Shown piece after piece: positions 1-7,350 of a DNA stretch of 64,000 nt; position 1 is the stretch's first letter; every line of letters begins with the position of its first letter. The DNA comes from Nonomuraea typhae (GTDB lineage: Bacteria; Actinomycetota; Actinomycetes; Streptosporangiales; Streptosporangiaceae). Position numbers and translations under genes: made by a program. The notes under the pieces were generated by a model. It ran no database searches, was not told the origin of the DNA, and saw only the letters and a list, made by a program, of their open reading frames with translations. The stretch covers positions 124,001 through 188,000 of the forward strand of contig NZ_VRLV01000002.1 of the NCBI RefSeq assembly GCF_009760925.1. The letters are read 5' to 3'.

Positions 1-261
1 CTGCAGCAGCAAACCGGCGAGACCCCCGACCCGCGCGAGGCCCAGATCATCCGGCTCAAGGCAGCGAACGCCAAACTCAAGGAACGACTCGCGCAAGCAG
101 AGCAGGCCAACACAGAGCTCACCGACTTCCGCAGCCAGGCCCTGGCCCGGCTGGCCGCGCAACATGAAGAGATCGTCAGGCTCCGAACCGTCGCCGATGC
201 CTCCGCTCGCGTCGCCCGGCTCCCCAGCCCTCACGCGTCGGCCATCGGACCATGCGGCTGA
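1..261 (+). CDS. C-terminal part of a DUF6262/TnpC-like coiled-coil protein (5' end outside window)
   Basis: The frame is open from the first base and ends with TGA. The 86 visible residues are charged and heptad-like (RLKAANAKLKERLAQAEQAN and so on), so a long coiled coil is the only clear feature. Charged C-terminal coiled coils like this are usual in the DUF6262/TnpC proteins that follow paired tyrosine recombinases in Tn554-like elements of actinobacteria. A recombinase fragment lies 0.8 kb downstream, which supports a mobile-element origin. The DNA-binding N-terminus that would confirm the family lies outside the window, so the family call is inference. Confidence 0.5.
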   Translation: MQQQTGETPDPREAQIIRLKAANAKLKERLAQAEQANTELTDFRSQALARLAAQHEEIVRLRTVADASARVARLPSPHASAIGPCG

Positions 262-293
262 CGCGGGCGACCACTCGTCCCTACGCTGTCCAG

Positions 294-944
294 ATGATCA
301 ATCCGATTGAACTCGTCATCTTCGACTGCGACGGCGTGCTCATCGACAGCGAACGCATTGCCGTGCGCGTCCATGTCGCCGTGGGCGCCGAGCTGGGCTG
401 GCCGCTGACCGAAGCCGAGGTGATCGAAAAGTTCATCGGCCGGTCGATCGTCTCCAACGGAGAGCAAATCACCGCCCGAGTAGGCCCGAGCCGGGCCACG
501 CTCTGGCTGGAGAGATTCGAGCAACTCCACCGCGCGGCCGTCGATGCCGAACTCACCCCGGTCGATGGCATCCTCGAAGTGCTCGACACCCTCACGCTTC
601 CCAACTGCGTCGCCTCTGGCGGCAGTCACGACACGATGCGCCACACCCTGGGCCACACCGGGATCTACCGATACTTCGAAGGCCGCATCTTCAGCGCCAG
701 TGAGGTCGCCCACGGCAAACCGGCCCCCGACCTGTTCCTGCACGCCGCCAAGCAGATGGGCGTCCACCCGTCGGCCTGCATCGTCGTCGAGGACAGCAAA
801 TACGGGATCCAGGCAGCCCGCGCAGCCGGCATGCGCGCCCTTGGATACACCGGCGGACTCACACCCGCGCAATGGCTCGAAGGACCGAACACAACGGTCT
901 TCGACGACATGCGCAAACTCCCGGGACTGCTCGCAGGAGCCTGA
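294..944 (+). CDS. HAD-superfamily hydrolase, subfamily IA (beta-phosphoglucomutase/sugar-phosphatase-like)
   Basis: This is a 216-residue predicted cytoplasmic phosphatase or phosphomutase acting on a small phosphorylated metabolite. Motif I is FDCDGVLIDSE (nucleophile Asp11, acid Asp13). Motif II is ASGGS, the motif III lysine is in HGKPAPDLF, and motif IV is VVEDSKYGIQAA. The segment between motifs I and II fits a C1 helical cap. I chose ATG 294, not the in-frame ATG 252, because the family starts a few residues before motif I. No Shine-Dalgarno is visible, so the start may be leaderless. Codon use is less GC-rich than in genes to the right, and recombinase remnants flank it, so it may have arrived as cargo. 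The substrate cannot be read from the sequence. Confidence 0.85.
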   Translation: MINPIELVIFDCDGVLIDSERIAVRVHVAVGAELGWPLTEAEVIEKFIGRSIVSNGEQITARVGPSRATLWLERFEQLHRAAVDAELTPVDGILEVLDTLTLPNCVASGGSHDTMRHTLGHTGIYRYFEGRIFSASEVAHGKPAPDLFLHAAKQMGVHPSACIVVEDSKYGIQAARAAGMRALGYTGGLTPAQWLEGPNTTVFDDMRKLPGLLAGA

Positions 945-1097
945 CTGACCATGACCTCGCGCGTTGTGATCCGCATCACATAGGGAACAGTCGAATGCAA
1001 CACGCCCCGGAATCGGCATGGCGAACGCAGCATTCACAACGATGCTGCTCAATGACTACACAAAACCACCTGCACACGGCCACTGCGGACACAAGCC

Positions 1098-1294
1098 ACT
1101 CCTTCGCCTCGCGCGCCCTCGCTGACGGTGTCCGCATCGACGCCGTCGCCCGCCGGCTCGGCCACAAGGACATCAACGAGACCTATAAGACGTACGCCCA
1201 TCTCCTGCCGGACGAGTACGCCAAGGCCGCCAAGGTCCTGGACGCCGCCTACCGGGAAGCCACCCCAGCCACCCCAGCCGCCCAAGCGGCATGA
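1098..1294 (+). pseudogene. C-terminal remnant of a tyrosine recombinase/integrase
   Basis: The readable segment begins at HSFASRALADG and continues through RRLGHKDINETYKTYAHLLP to a stop. This is the end of a phage-type integrase, with the second active-site H of the LGH box and the nucleophilic Tyr region (TYKTYAH). The upstream HDLRH box, with its catalytic Arg, and the rest of the protein are absent: the frame before about 1098 is unrelated sequence overlapping the HAD gene. It cannot be active. It marks the scar of an integrated element, probably the one to which the coiled-coil protein at the left edge belonged. Confidence 0.75.
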
Positions 1295-1337
1295 TCGGTG
1301 CTGACGTTGTGATGACCCAAAACCGTCCAGGCCCCAG

Positions 1338-1359
1338 AAAACGGGGGGTTTTGCTCCCC
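1338..1359. terminator. Weak hairpin downstream of the recombinase remnant
   Basis: AAAAC-GGGGG-GTTTT gives a 5-bp stem, and the overlapping GGGG...CCCC can pair as an alternative. It lies in the 200-bp gap between the recombinase stub and the next gene. It could be a terminator or an element end; nothing in the sequence decides between them. Confidence 0.25.
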
Positions 1360-1495
1360 AAACGACCATCCCAATATCGTCCACCATCGAGGCCGGGCAT
1401 CCCATCGGGGTGACCGGCCTTTGATCTTGCGGTTCGCGTGCCGGCCGATCAAGGATGGGGCTTGACGGTGACCGCCCCGCCCCGTGGAGTGCGCG

Positions 1496-2176
1496 ATGAA
1501 CCTGATCTTCGACGCCGACGACACGTTGTGGGAGAACAACGTGCTGTTCGAGAGCATCATCGAGGCATTCATCGACGCGATGGCCCGGAACGGCCGCGGC
1601 CGCTCCGGGATCCGCGCGGTCCTGGACGCGATCGAGCGGGCCAACAGCCACGCGCACGGGTACGGCAGCGCGGTCTTCGAGCGCAGCCTGGCCGAGTGCA
1701 TGGAACGGCTGCGCGAGCCGTACCCCCTGACCGGCGAGGAGCGCGCCTGGATCACCGGCCTGTGCCGGGCGCTGCGCGAGGAGCCCGTCGAGCTGCTGCC
1801 GGGCGTCCCCGAGACGCTGCGGTCACTGGCCCTCCGGCACCGGCTCTACCTGTGCACCAAGGGCGAGCCGGCCGAGCAGCAGCGGAAGATCGGCTCCTCG
1901 GGGCTGGCCGGATTCTTCGAAGAGATCGTCATCGTCCGGGAGAAGGGCGCGGACACCTACCGTGACCTGGTCAAGACGTTCAGCCTGGACGCCGGGTCCA
2001 CCTGGATGATCGGCAACTCGCCGCGCTCCGACGTCCTGCCCGCGCTGGAGGCCGGGCTCGGCGCGGTGCTCGTCCCCCACCCCATGACGTGGTCGCTGGA
2101 GCACGCCCCGCTCCCCAACCTCGGCGGCCGGTGCCTGCGGCTCAGCCCGATCACCGCCCTGCTCGACCACTTCTGA
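1496..2176 (+). CDS. HAD-superfamily hydrolase (YjjG/haloacid dehalogenase-like)
   Basis: A 226-residue HAD hydrolase. Motif I is IFDADDTLWENN (Asp6, Asp8). Residues about 20-100 form a helical C1 cap with a conserved-looking ERSLAECMERL stretch. Motif II is CTKGEP, and motif IV is MIGNSPRSDVLPALEAG. The DADDTLWENN pattern is common in actinobacterial HAD-IA nucleotidase or phosphatase proteins of unknown substrate. ATG 1496 follows GTGGAG at a usable spacing; an in-frame GTG at 1484 is an alternative. The gene stands alone, followed by a 9-bp repeat array and a decayed transporter. GC content is typical of the host, unlike the first HAD gene. Confidence 0.85.
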   Translation: MNLIFDADDTLWENNVLFESIIEAFIDAMARNGRGRSGIRAVLDAIERANSHAHGYGSAVFERSLAECMERLREPYPLTGEERAWITGLCRALREEPVELLPGVPETLRSLALRHRLYLCTKGEPAEQQRKIGSSGLAGFFEEIVIVREKGADTYRDLVKTFSLDAGSTWMIGNSPRSDVLPALEAGLGAVLVPHPMTWSLEHAPLPNLGGRCLRLSPITALLDHF

Positions 2177-2196
2177 CCGCCAACCCCGTCAACCCG

Positions 2197-2250
2197 ACCT
2201 ACGCCACCTACGCCACCTACGCCACCTACGCCACCTACGCCACCTACGCG
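2197..2250 (+). repeat. 9-bp tandem repeat, six units
   Basis: ACCTACGCC is repeated six times with no gaps; the last unit ends in G instead of C. The array fills the spacer between the HAD stop codon and the start of the MFS pseudogene. The unit length suits slippage. Confidence 0.95.
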
Positions 2251-2262
2251 ACAGGAGCATGG

Positions 2263-3165
2263 ATGACCACTCGGCCAGGTGCGACCGGCGCGCTCGCGGG
2301 CGGCCTGGCGGTCATCACCGTGTCCGGGGCGCTGGGCACGGCCGCCGGGGATGCTGCTGGCCTCCCGGCTCGCCGAAGGGGCCGGCTGTCTGCTCGTCAT
2401 CGTCTCCTGCCCCGCCCTGATCACCCGGCTCGCCGGGGAACGCGACCGGCCGGCCGCGCTGTCCATCTGGGGAACGTTCGTCCCCGTGGGGATCGGGCTG
2501 AGCACGCTGACCGGCGGCCCGCTCGCCGCCCTGGCCGGCTGGCGCGGCTGGGCCGGCGCCGTCGCCGCGGTCACGCTGGCCCTGACCGTCCTGGTGTGGC
2601 TGATCATCCCCGCCCGGGCCGAGGCCGCCACGCGCCTGGCCCTGCCGCGCCCTCGGGCTCTGGTACGGCCGGCGCTCCTGGCCACGGCCTTCTGCGTGAT
2701 CTCGCTGCTGACCCTGTCCGTGATCGTGCTCCTGCCCACCTGCCTCGGCGCCGCGCACCAGGTGGCGCCGGTGGACAGTGGGCTGCTGACCTCGGTGATC
2801 TCCCTGCTCAGCGTGGCCGGCGGGGTGGCGGTCGGCATGGCCCTGCACCGCGGGGTCCGGCTGCGGCCGTTGGCGGTCCTCGGACTGATCACCGTCCCCG
2901 CCGCCTGGGTGGCCTTCGCCGACGGGGGCGGGTTATGGACGGCGCTCGCCGGCAGCGGGCTCATCTCGCTGGGCAACGGGCTGCTGGTGGCGGTGGTCTT
3001 CGCCGGCCTGCCCGCCACGCTGGAGCGGCTGGAGCACGCCGACGTGGGCAACGGGATCGTGGCCCAGCTCGGCAGCCTGGGGTCGTTACCGGATCTCCGG
3101 CTCTGCCGGGGCGCTCGGTCGTCTCCTGGCCGCGTTCGCCGGGACCTCCGGTCTTCTCAGAGATG
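2263..3165 (+). pseudogene. Frameshifted MFS transporter remnant
   Basis: Transporter-like sequence is spread over three frames. ATG 2263 opens a hydrophobic helix (ALAGGLAVITVSGALG). Near 2355 the similarity moves to the +2 frame, starting at MLLASRLAEGAGCLLVIVS, which resembles transmembrane helix 4 of a major facilitator. That frame continues through several hydrophobic helices to about 3085. The last helix (GALGRLLAAFAGTSGLL) then reads only in the third frame, which runs into the endonuclease V gene. Part of the N-terminal half is also missing. Two frame breaks and an internal loss make a functional exporter unlikely, unless the breaks are sequencing errors. Confidence 0.7.
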
Positions 3166-3188
3166 ACGAAGGCCGGTGCGGTGGCAGA

Positions 3189-3863
3189 ATGGCCGCGGTG
3201 ATCTCCCTCGTCCATGAGCCCCGCTGGCCCGCGACCGTCGCCGCGGCCGAGGCCGAGCAGGACCGCCTTCGCCCCCTGGCCGACCTCGACGACCCCGGGC
3301 CGGCGTCGGCCGGGCTGGTCGCCGGGCTGGATGTCGGGTACCGCGACGACGAGGAGGTCGTGGGCGCCGTCGTGGTGCTGGACGCCGCCACTCTGGAGGT
3401 CGTGGATCAGGCCACGGTCCGGCAGCGTGCCCGGTTCCCGTATGTGCCCGGGTTGTTCGCCTTTCGCGAGCTTCCGCCGCTGCTGGCCGCCCTGGACAAG
3501 CTGACCGTCCTGCCTGAGCTGCTGATGTGTGACGGGTACGGCGTGGCCCATCCGAGACGGTTCGGCCTGGCCTGCCACCTGGGGGTGCTGACCGGGCTGC
3601 CGACTGTCGGCGTGGCCAAGACGGCGTTCGTGGGCACGCACGAGGACCCGCCGCCGGAACGGGGTTCCTGGTCGGAGATCCTGCTGGACGGCGACGTGGC
3701 AGGCCGGGCCCTGCGTACCCGCGGCGGCGTGAAGCCGGTCTTCGTCTCGCAGGGGCACCGGGCCGGGCTGGAGAACGCCTGCGCGCACGTCCTGCGCCTG
3801 TCGCCCGCCTACCGGGTGCCCGAGCCGATCCGGCAGGCGGACCGGCTGTCCCGGCTGCCCTAA
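3189..3863 (+). CDS. nfi: Endonuclease V (deoxyinosine 3' endonuclease)
   Basis: The enzyme nicks DNA one base 3' of deoxyinosine and so starts repair of deaminated adenine. The 224 residues carry the family motifs in order: GLDVGYRD (metal ligand Asp48), YVPGLFAFRE (Glu94), CDGYGVAHPRRFGLACHLG (Asp115), GVAKT, GVKPVFVSQGHR, and the end motif YRVPEPIRQADRL. Length matches the family. The family's usual DGHG reads DGYG here. ATG 3189 is preceded by GGCAGA, a poor ribosome site. The gene reads away from the MFS pseudogene and shares a CTAA with the convergent permease gene, so both stop codons overlap by 4 bp. Confidence 0.95.
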   Translation: MAAVISLVHEPRWPATVAAAEAEQDRLRPLADLDDPGPASAGLVAGLDVGYRDDEEVVGAVVVLDAATLEVVDQATVRQRARFPYVPGLFAFRELPPLLAALDKLTVLPELLMCDGYGVAHPRRFGLACHLGVLTGLPTVGVAKTAFVGTHEDPPPERGSWSEILLDGDVAGRALRTRGGVKPVFVSQGHRAGLENACAHVLRLSPAYRVPEPIRQADRLSRLP

Positions 3864-5233
3864 ACCTTGGCCCTGGACAGGTGCCAGAGCAGGAACGGGG
3901 CGCCGAGCACGCCGGTGACCACGCCCACGGGCAGCACCGAGTCGGTGAGCAGGCGCTGGCTGACGAGGTCGCTGACCACGACCAGGGTCGCGCCGGTGAA
4001 CGCCGAGGCGGTCAGCGGCGGCATCGGGGCTCCCGTCAGGCGGCGGGCCACCTGCGGGGCGGCCAGGGCGACGAACAGCACCGGGCCCGCGGCGGCCGTC
4101 GCGAACGCGGCCAGCGCGCAGCCGCACAGCAGCAGCGCCATCCGGGCACGCTGCACCGGCACCCCCAGGCTGCGGGCCACCTCGTCGCCCAGCTGGAGGG
4201 TGCGCTGGTGGCGGGTGAGGAGCAGGGCCGCGGGTACCAGCACGACCAGGGCCAGGGCCAGGGGGCGGGCGTGGGCCCAGCCGCGGTCGTTGAGGTTGCC
4301 GACCAGCCAGCCCAGGGCTCTGGCCGCCTGGTACTGCTCGGCGCGGCTGAGGAGGTAGTAGGTGATGCTCACGCAGATCCAGCTCACGCCGATGCCGACC
4401 AGCACGATCCGGTAGCCGGTGGTGCCGCGGTTCCAGGCCAGCGCGTAGATGAGCAGACCGGCGGCCAGTGCGCCGATGAGGCCCAGCGCCTGCGTGCTCA
4501 GGCCGGCCAAGAGGTCACCGAGCGCGCCCAGGTCGGAGAGGAACCCGCCGGAGGCGGCCTGGCCCGCGCCGGAGACGGCCTGGGCCGTGCCGGTGCCGGA
4601 AGCCGCCTGGCCGGTGCCCAGGACGATCGCGGCCACCACCGCGGTGCCCGCGCCCTGGGTGATGCCCAGCATGTCGGGGCTGGCCAGCGGGTTGCGGGTG
4701 ATCGCCTGGAAGAGGGCGCCGGCCATGCCGAACGCGGCCCCGGCCAGCGCCGCGACCACCGCCCTGGGCAGGCGCAGTTCGTGGACCAGGAAGAGGGTGG
4801 CGGGCTCGCCCCGGCCCCACAGCGCGGGCAGCAGTTCACCGGGTGTCAGCGTGATGTCCCCGGCCCCGGCTCCCACCGCCAGGCAGAAGACGGCGAACGC
4901 CAGGAGGGCGAGCACCGGCCAGACCAGGAGGACGCGCAGGCGCACGAGCCCCGAAACGGCCGGGCGTGGCAGCCGGAAGGCGAGCAGGCGCCCGGCCGGC
5001 CAAACCCCGGCCCGCCGCTCGCCGGAAACCGCCTGTCCACCGGCCGCCCCGCCGGCCCGCCCACCGGACACCCCAGCCCGCCCACCAGACATCCCAGCCC
5101 GCCCACCAGACATCCCGGACGCCCCACCGGCCGACTCACCAGACGCCCCACCGGCCAACTCACCGGACGCCCCACCAGCCGGCTCGCCAGGCATCCCACC
5201 GGCCTCGCCGGCGGCCTTTCGTGCGCGCTTCAC
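3860..5233 (-). CDS. FecCD-family iron-siderophore ABC permease, second subunit, with repeat-rich N-terminal extension
   Basis: A 457-residue inner-membrane permease of the BtuC/FecCD family that forms the import channel with its neighbour. From residue about 100 on it is a normal FecD-like protein: AGALFQAITRNPLASPDMLG, LGWLVGNLNDRGW, LGDEVARSLGVPVQRAR and GPVLFVALAAPQVARRL. The first 100 residues are unusual, a Gly/Ala/Ser-rich tract built of 8- and 7-residue repeats before the first membrane helix. A second Gly/Ala/Ser tract sits at residues about 206-230. GTG 5233 overlaps the upstream permease stop as GTGA, which indicates translational coupling. No ATPase gene follows, so one must act from elsewhere. 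Confidence 0.9.
   Translation of the reverse strand: MKRARKAAGEAGGMPGEPAGGASGELAGGASGESAGGASGMSGGRAGMSGGRAGVSGGRAGGAAGGQAVSGERRAGVWPAGRLLAFRLPRPAVSGLVRLRVLLVWPVLALLAFAVFCLAVGAGAGDITLTPGELLPALWGRGEPATLFLVHELRLPRAVVAALAGAAFGMAGALFQAITRNPLASPDMLGITQGAGTAVVAAIVLGTGQAASGTGTAQAVSGAGQAASGGFLSDLGALGDLLAGLSTQALGLIGALAAGLLIYALAWNRGTTGYRIVLVGIGVSWICVSITYYLLSRAEQYQAARALGWLVGNLNDRGWAHARPLALALVVLVPAALLLTRHQRTLQLGDEVARSLGVPVQRARMALLLCGCALAAFATAAAGPVLFVALAAPQVARRLTGAPMPPLTASAFTGATLVVVSDLVSQRLLTDSVLPVGVVTGVLGAPFLLWHLSRAKV
5036..5206 (-). repeat. In-frame 24/21-bp repeats coding a Gly/Ala/Ser tract in the permease N-terminus
   Basis: On the coding strand, residues about 10-66 read as successive GGASGELA / GGASGESA / GGASGMSG units, followed by shorter GRAGMSG / GRAGVSG / GRAGG units. 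The array keeps frame and adds a low-complexity segment that FecCD proteins normally lack. Confidence 0.85.
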
Positions 5234-6261
5234 AGCTCGGCCACCCGGCGCCGCCGTACCAACGCGATGAAGAACGGCGCCCCCAGCAATGCCGCGACCA
5301 GGCTCACGTCGATCTCCTGAGGCCGGGCGACGACGCGGCCCAGGATGTCGGCCACCAGCAGCAGGCACGGCGCTAGCAGGGCGGCTCCGGGCAGGAGCCA
5401 GCGGTGGTCGGGGCCGGTGACCATGCGGACCAGGTGGGGTACGGCCAGGCCGACGAAGACGATGGGGCCGGTGACGGCGACGGCGGCGCCGGTCAGGACG
5501 GTGACGGCCACGGCGGCGCGGACGCGGGTGGCGCCGAGGCGGCGGCCCAGGGTGCGGGCGACGTCGTCGCCGAGGGCGAGGCTGTTGAGGGCCGGGGCGG
5601 TGCCGAGGGCGAGCACCGCGCCGGCGACCAGGAACGGCAGGACCGTCAGGATGATCTCGGGCGAGTGGCCGCTGAGGGAGCCGGCCGACCAGTAGCGGTA
5701 GCGGTCCAGGGCCTCGGGGTTGGTCAGGGCCAGGCCGCTGGTCAGGGAGTCGAGCAGGTAGGTCACGGCGACGCCGGCCAGGGCGAGTTTGACGGGTGCG
5801 GCGCCGCCCCGGCTGCCGAGGAAGTAGACGACGACGGCGGCCAGGGCGGCGCCGCCGAAGGCGAACCAGACGGTGGTCAGCAGGCCGGGCGCGGTGGTGC
5901 CGGGTCCGAGCGCGGCGCCGGTGAGCAGGGGCAGGGCGGTGGAGGCGGCCACGATGCCGAAGGCGGCGCCGGCGCTGACGCCCAGCAGGCCCGGGTCGGC
6001 CAGCGGGTTGCGGGTCAGGCCCTGCATGACGGCTCCGGCGAGGCCGAGCGCGGCGCCCGCGAGGATGGCGACGATCGTGCGGGTGAGGCGGGTGCCGCGG
6101 ACGATGGCGGCGGTCTCCGGGTCGGCGTTCGCGGGGTCCACGAGGGCGGTGACGACGTGGGTCAGGGGGATGGCCCGGCTGCCCACCGCCAGGGAGAGCA
6201 GGACCAGGACGATCAGTCCGGCCGCCGCTCCGGCGATCAGCATGGTTCTCTGGCGTGTCAC
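5230..6261 (-). CDS. FecCD-family iron-siderophore ABC permease, first subunit
   Basis: A 343-residue polytopic permease of the FecC/FhuB type. Signature segments are GAVMQGLTRNPLADPGLLGVS, YRYWSAGSLSG, LGDDVARTLGRRLGATRVR and GPIVFVGLAVPHLVRM, with about nine to ten hydrophobic helices. It pairs with the overlapping downstream permease to import a ferric siderophore delivered by the divergent lipoprotein. The start is GTG 6261; an internal Met at 6243 is possible. The start lies 24 bp from the iron box, so repression by an IdeR/DmdR-type regulator under iron sufficiency is expected for the operon. Confidence 0.93.
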   Translation of the reverse strand: MTRQRTMLIAGAAAGLIVLVLLSLAVGSRAIPLTHVVTALVDPANADPETAAIVRGTRLTRTIVAILAGAALGLAGAVMQGLTRNPLADPGLLGVSAGAAFGIVAASTALPLLTGAALGPGTTAPGLLTTVWFAFGGAALAAVVVYFLGSRGGAAPVKLALAGVAVTYLLDSLTSGLALTNPEALDRYRYWSAGSLSGHSPEIILTVLPFLVAGAVLALGTAPALNSLALGDDVARTLGRRLGATRVRAAVAVTVLTGAAVAVTGPIVFVGLAVPHLVRMVTGPDHRWLLPGAALLAPCLLLVADILGRVVARPQEIDVSLVAALLGAPFFIALVRRRRVAEL

Positions 6262-6285
6262 CGGTATCCGATCGGAGATTGAAGA

Positions 6286-6304
6286 ATAGGCGAGGCTTAC
6301 CTTA
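6286..6304. promoter_or_regulatory. Iron box (IdeR/DmdR-type operator) between divergent siderophore-uptake genes
   Basis: The site reads ATAGGCGAGGCTTACCTTA. Its reverse complement, TAAGGTAAGCCTCGCCTAT, matches the known actinobacterial iron-box consensus TTAGGTTAGGCTAACCTAA at 13 of 19 positions by eye. It lies 24 bp from the permease start and 13 bp from the receptor ATG, placed to control both directions. Confidence 0.8.
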
Positions 6305-6317
6305 CTATCCCGGTCTC

Positions 6318-7316
6318 ATGGATGTTTCCCGACGCCTGACGGTGTCGTTCGCCGCGCTGACCCTGAGCCTTGTGACCGCCTGCGGAGGCGGGGCAGCCCC
6401 TGCGGGGAAGGCCGCCGAGACCGCGGCGGCCGGGCCGTACCCTCTGAAGGTCGAGCACCTGTACGGGACCACGGAGATCACGAAGCGGCCTGAGCGGATC
6501 GTGACGATCGGGCTCAGCGATCACGAGCCGGTGCTGGCCCTCGGGTTCAAGCCGGTCGGGGTGGTGGATTGGTTCCAGCGCAGCCCGTTCAGCGACTGGC
6601 CGTGGGCCAAGGACAAGTGGGGCGGCACCGAGCCGACCGTGCTGGGCCTGCGCGAGGACGGCGTGAAGATGGAGAAGCTGCTCGCGCTCAAGCCCGACCT
6701 GATCTTCGCGATGTACTCGGGCATCAAGAAGGAGACCTACGACCAGCTGTCCAAGATCGCCCCGGTGGTGGCGCAGCCGAAGGGCTTCGACCCGTACGCG
6801 GCCCCGTGGCAGGAGATGCAGCTGCTGGCCGGGCGCGCCCTCGGCAAGGAGGCCGAGGCCAAGCAACTGGTGAGCGGCATCCAGGACGCGTTCGCCCGGG
6901 CGCGTAAGGACAACCCGCAGTGGGCGGGCAAGACGGCGGTGGCCGCCGACAGCTTCAAGGCCGGCACCTACTCGGCCTTCCAGAAGGGCGATCCGAAGTC
7001 GGCGTTCCTGGCCGAGCTGGGCTTCACCATCCCCGAGCAGATCACCAAGCAGGCGGGCACGTCGAACGTGGCCGAGTTCGGCTCGGAGGGGCTGAACATG
7101 CTGGAGGTGGATCGCCTGGTCTGGCTGACCACGGGCAAGGAGCCGTGGGAGCGGATCAAGAAGGATCCGGTGTACAAGGAGCTGAAGGTGGCGAAGGAGA
7201 ACCGTCACCTTTTCCTGACATATCAGGATCCGCCGGTGGGGGCGGCGCTGTCGTTCAACACCGCGCTGAGCATCCCGTACGCGATCGAGCAGGTCGTCCC
7301 GCTGCTCAAGGGTTGA
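6318..7316 (+). CDS. Iron-siderophore ABC transporter substrate-binding lipoprotein
   Basis: A 332-residue extracytoplasmic receptor of the FecB/FepB class. The N-terminus MDVSRRLT plus a hydrophobic run ends in the lipobox LVTAC, giving a lipidated Cys22. The body has the usual metal-receptor features: TEITKRPERIVTIGLSDHEPVLALG at the start of lobe 1, LALKPDLIFA, the long connecting helix, and a C-terminal lobe ending PYAIEQVVPLL. ATG 6318 was chosen because it opens the signal peptide; longer in-frame starts would cross the iron box. It delivers ferric siderophore to the divergent FecCD pair. Confidence 0.93.
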   Translation: MDVSRRLTVSFAALTLSLVTACGGGAAPAGKAAETAAAGPYPLKVEHLYGTTEITKRPERIVTIGLSDHEPVLALGFKPVGVVDWFQRSPFSDWPWAKDKWGGTEPTVLGLREDGVKMEKLLALKPDLIFAMYSGIKKETYDQLSKIAPVVAQPKGFDPYAAPWQEMQLLAGRALGKEAEAKQLVSGIQDAFARARKDNPQWAGKTAVAADSFKAGTYSAFQKGDPKSAFLAELGFTIPEQITKQAGTSNVAEFGSEGLNMLEVDRLVWLTTGKEPWERIKKDPVYKELKVAKENRHLFLTYQDPPVGAALSFNTALSIPYAIEQVVPLLKG

Positions 7317-7350
7317 ACCTGACACCGGTGTGAGGTCTTACGGTTCCGGC

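Noticed and set aside
1295..1495. A tRNA or att site for the element at the left edge
   Set aside because: No cloverleaf or tRNA 3' end could be found, and no direct repeat pair was visible.
7322..7331. ACACCGGTGT palindrome before the deacetylase-like gene
   Set aside because: A 10-bp palindrome of this composition is expected by chance in GC-rich DNA and no regulator family can be tied to it.
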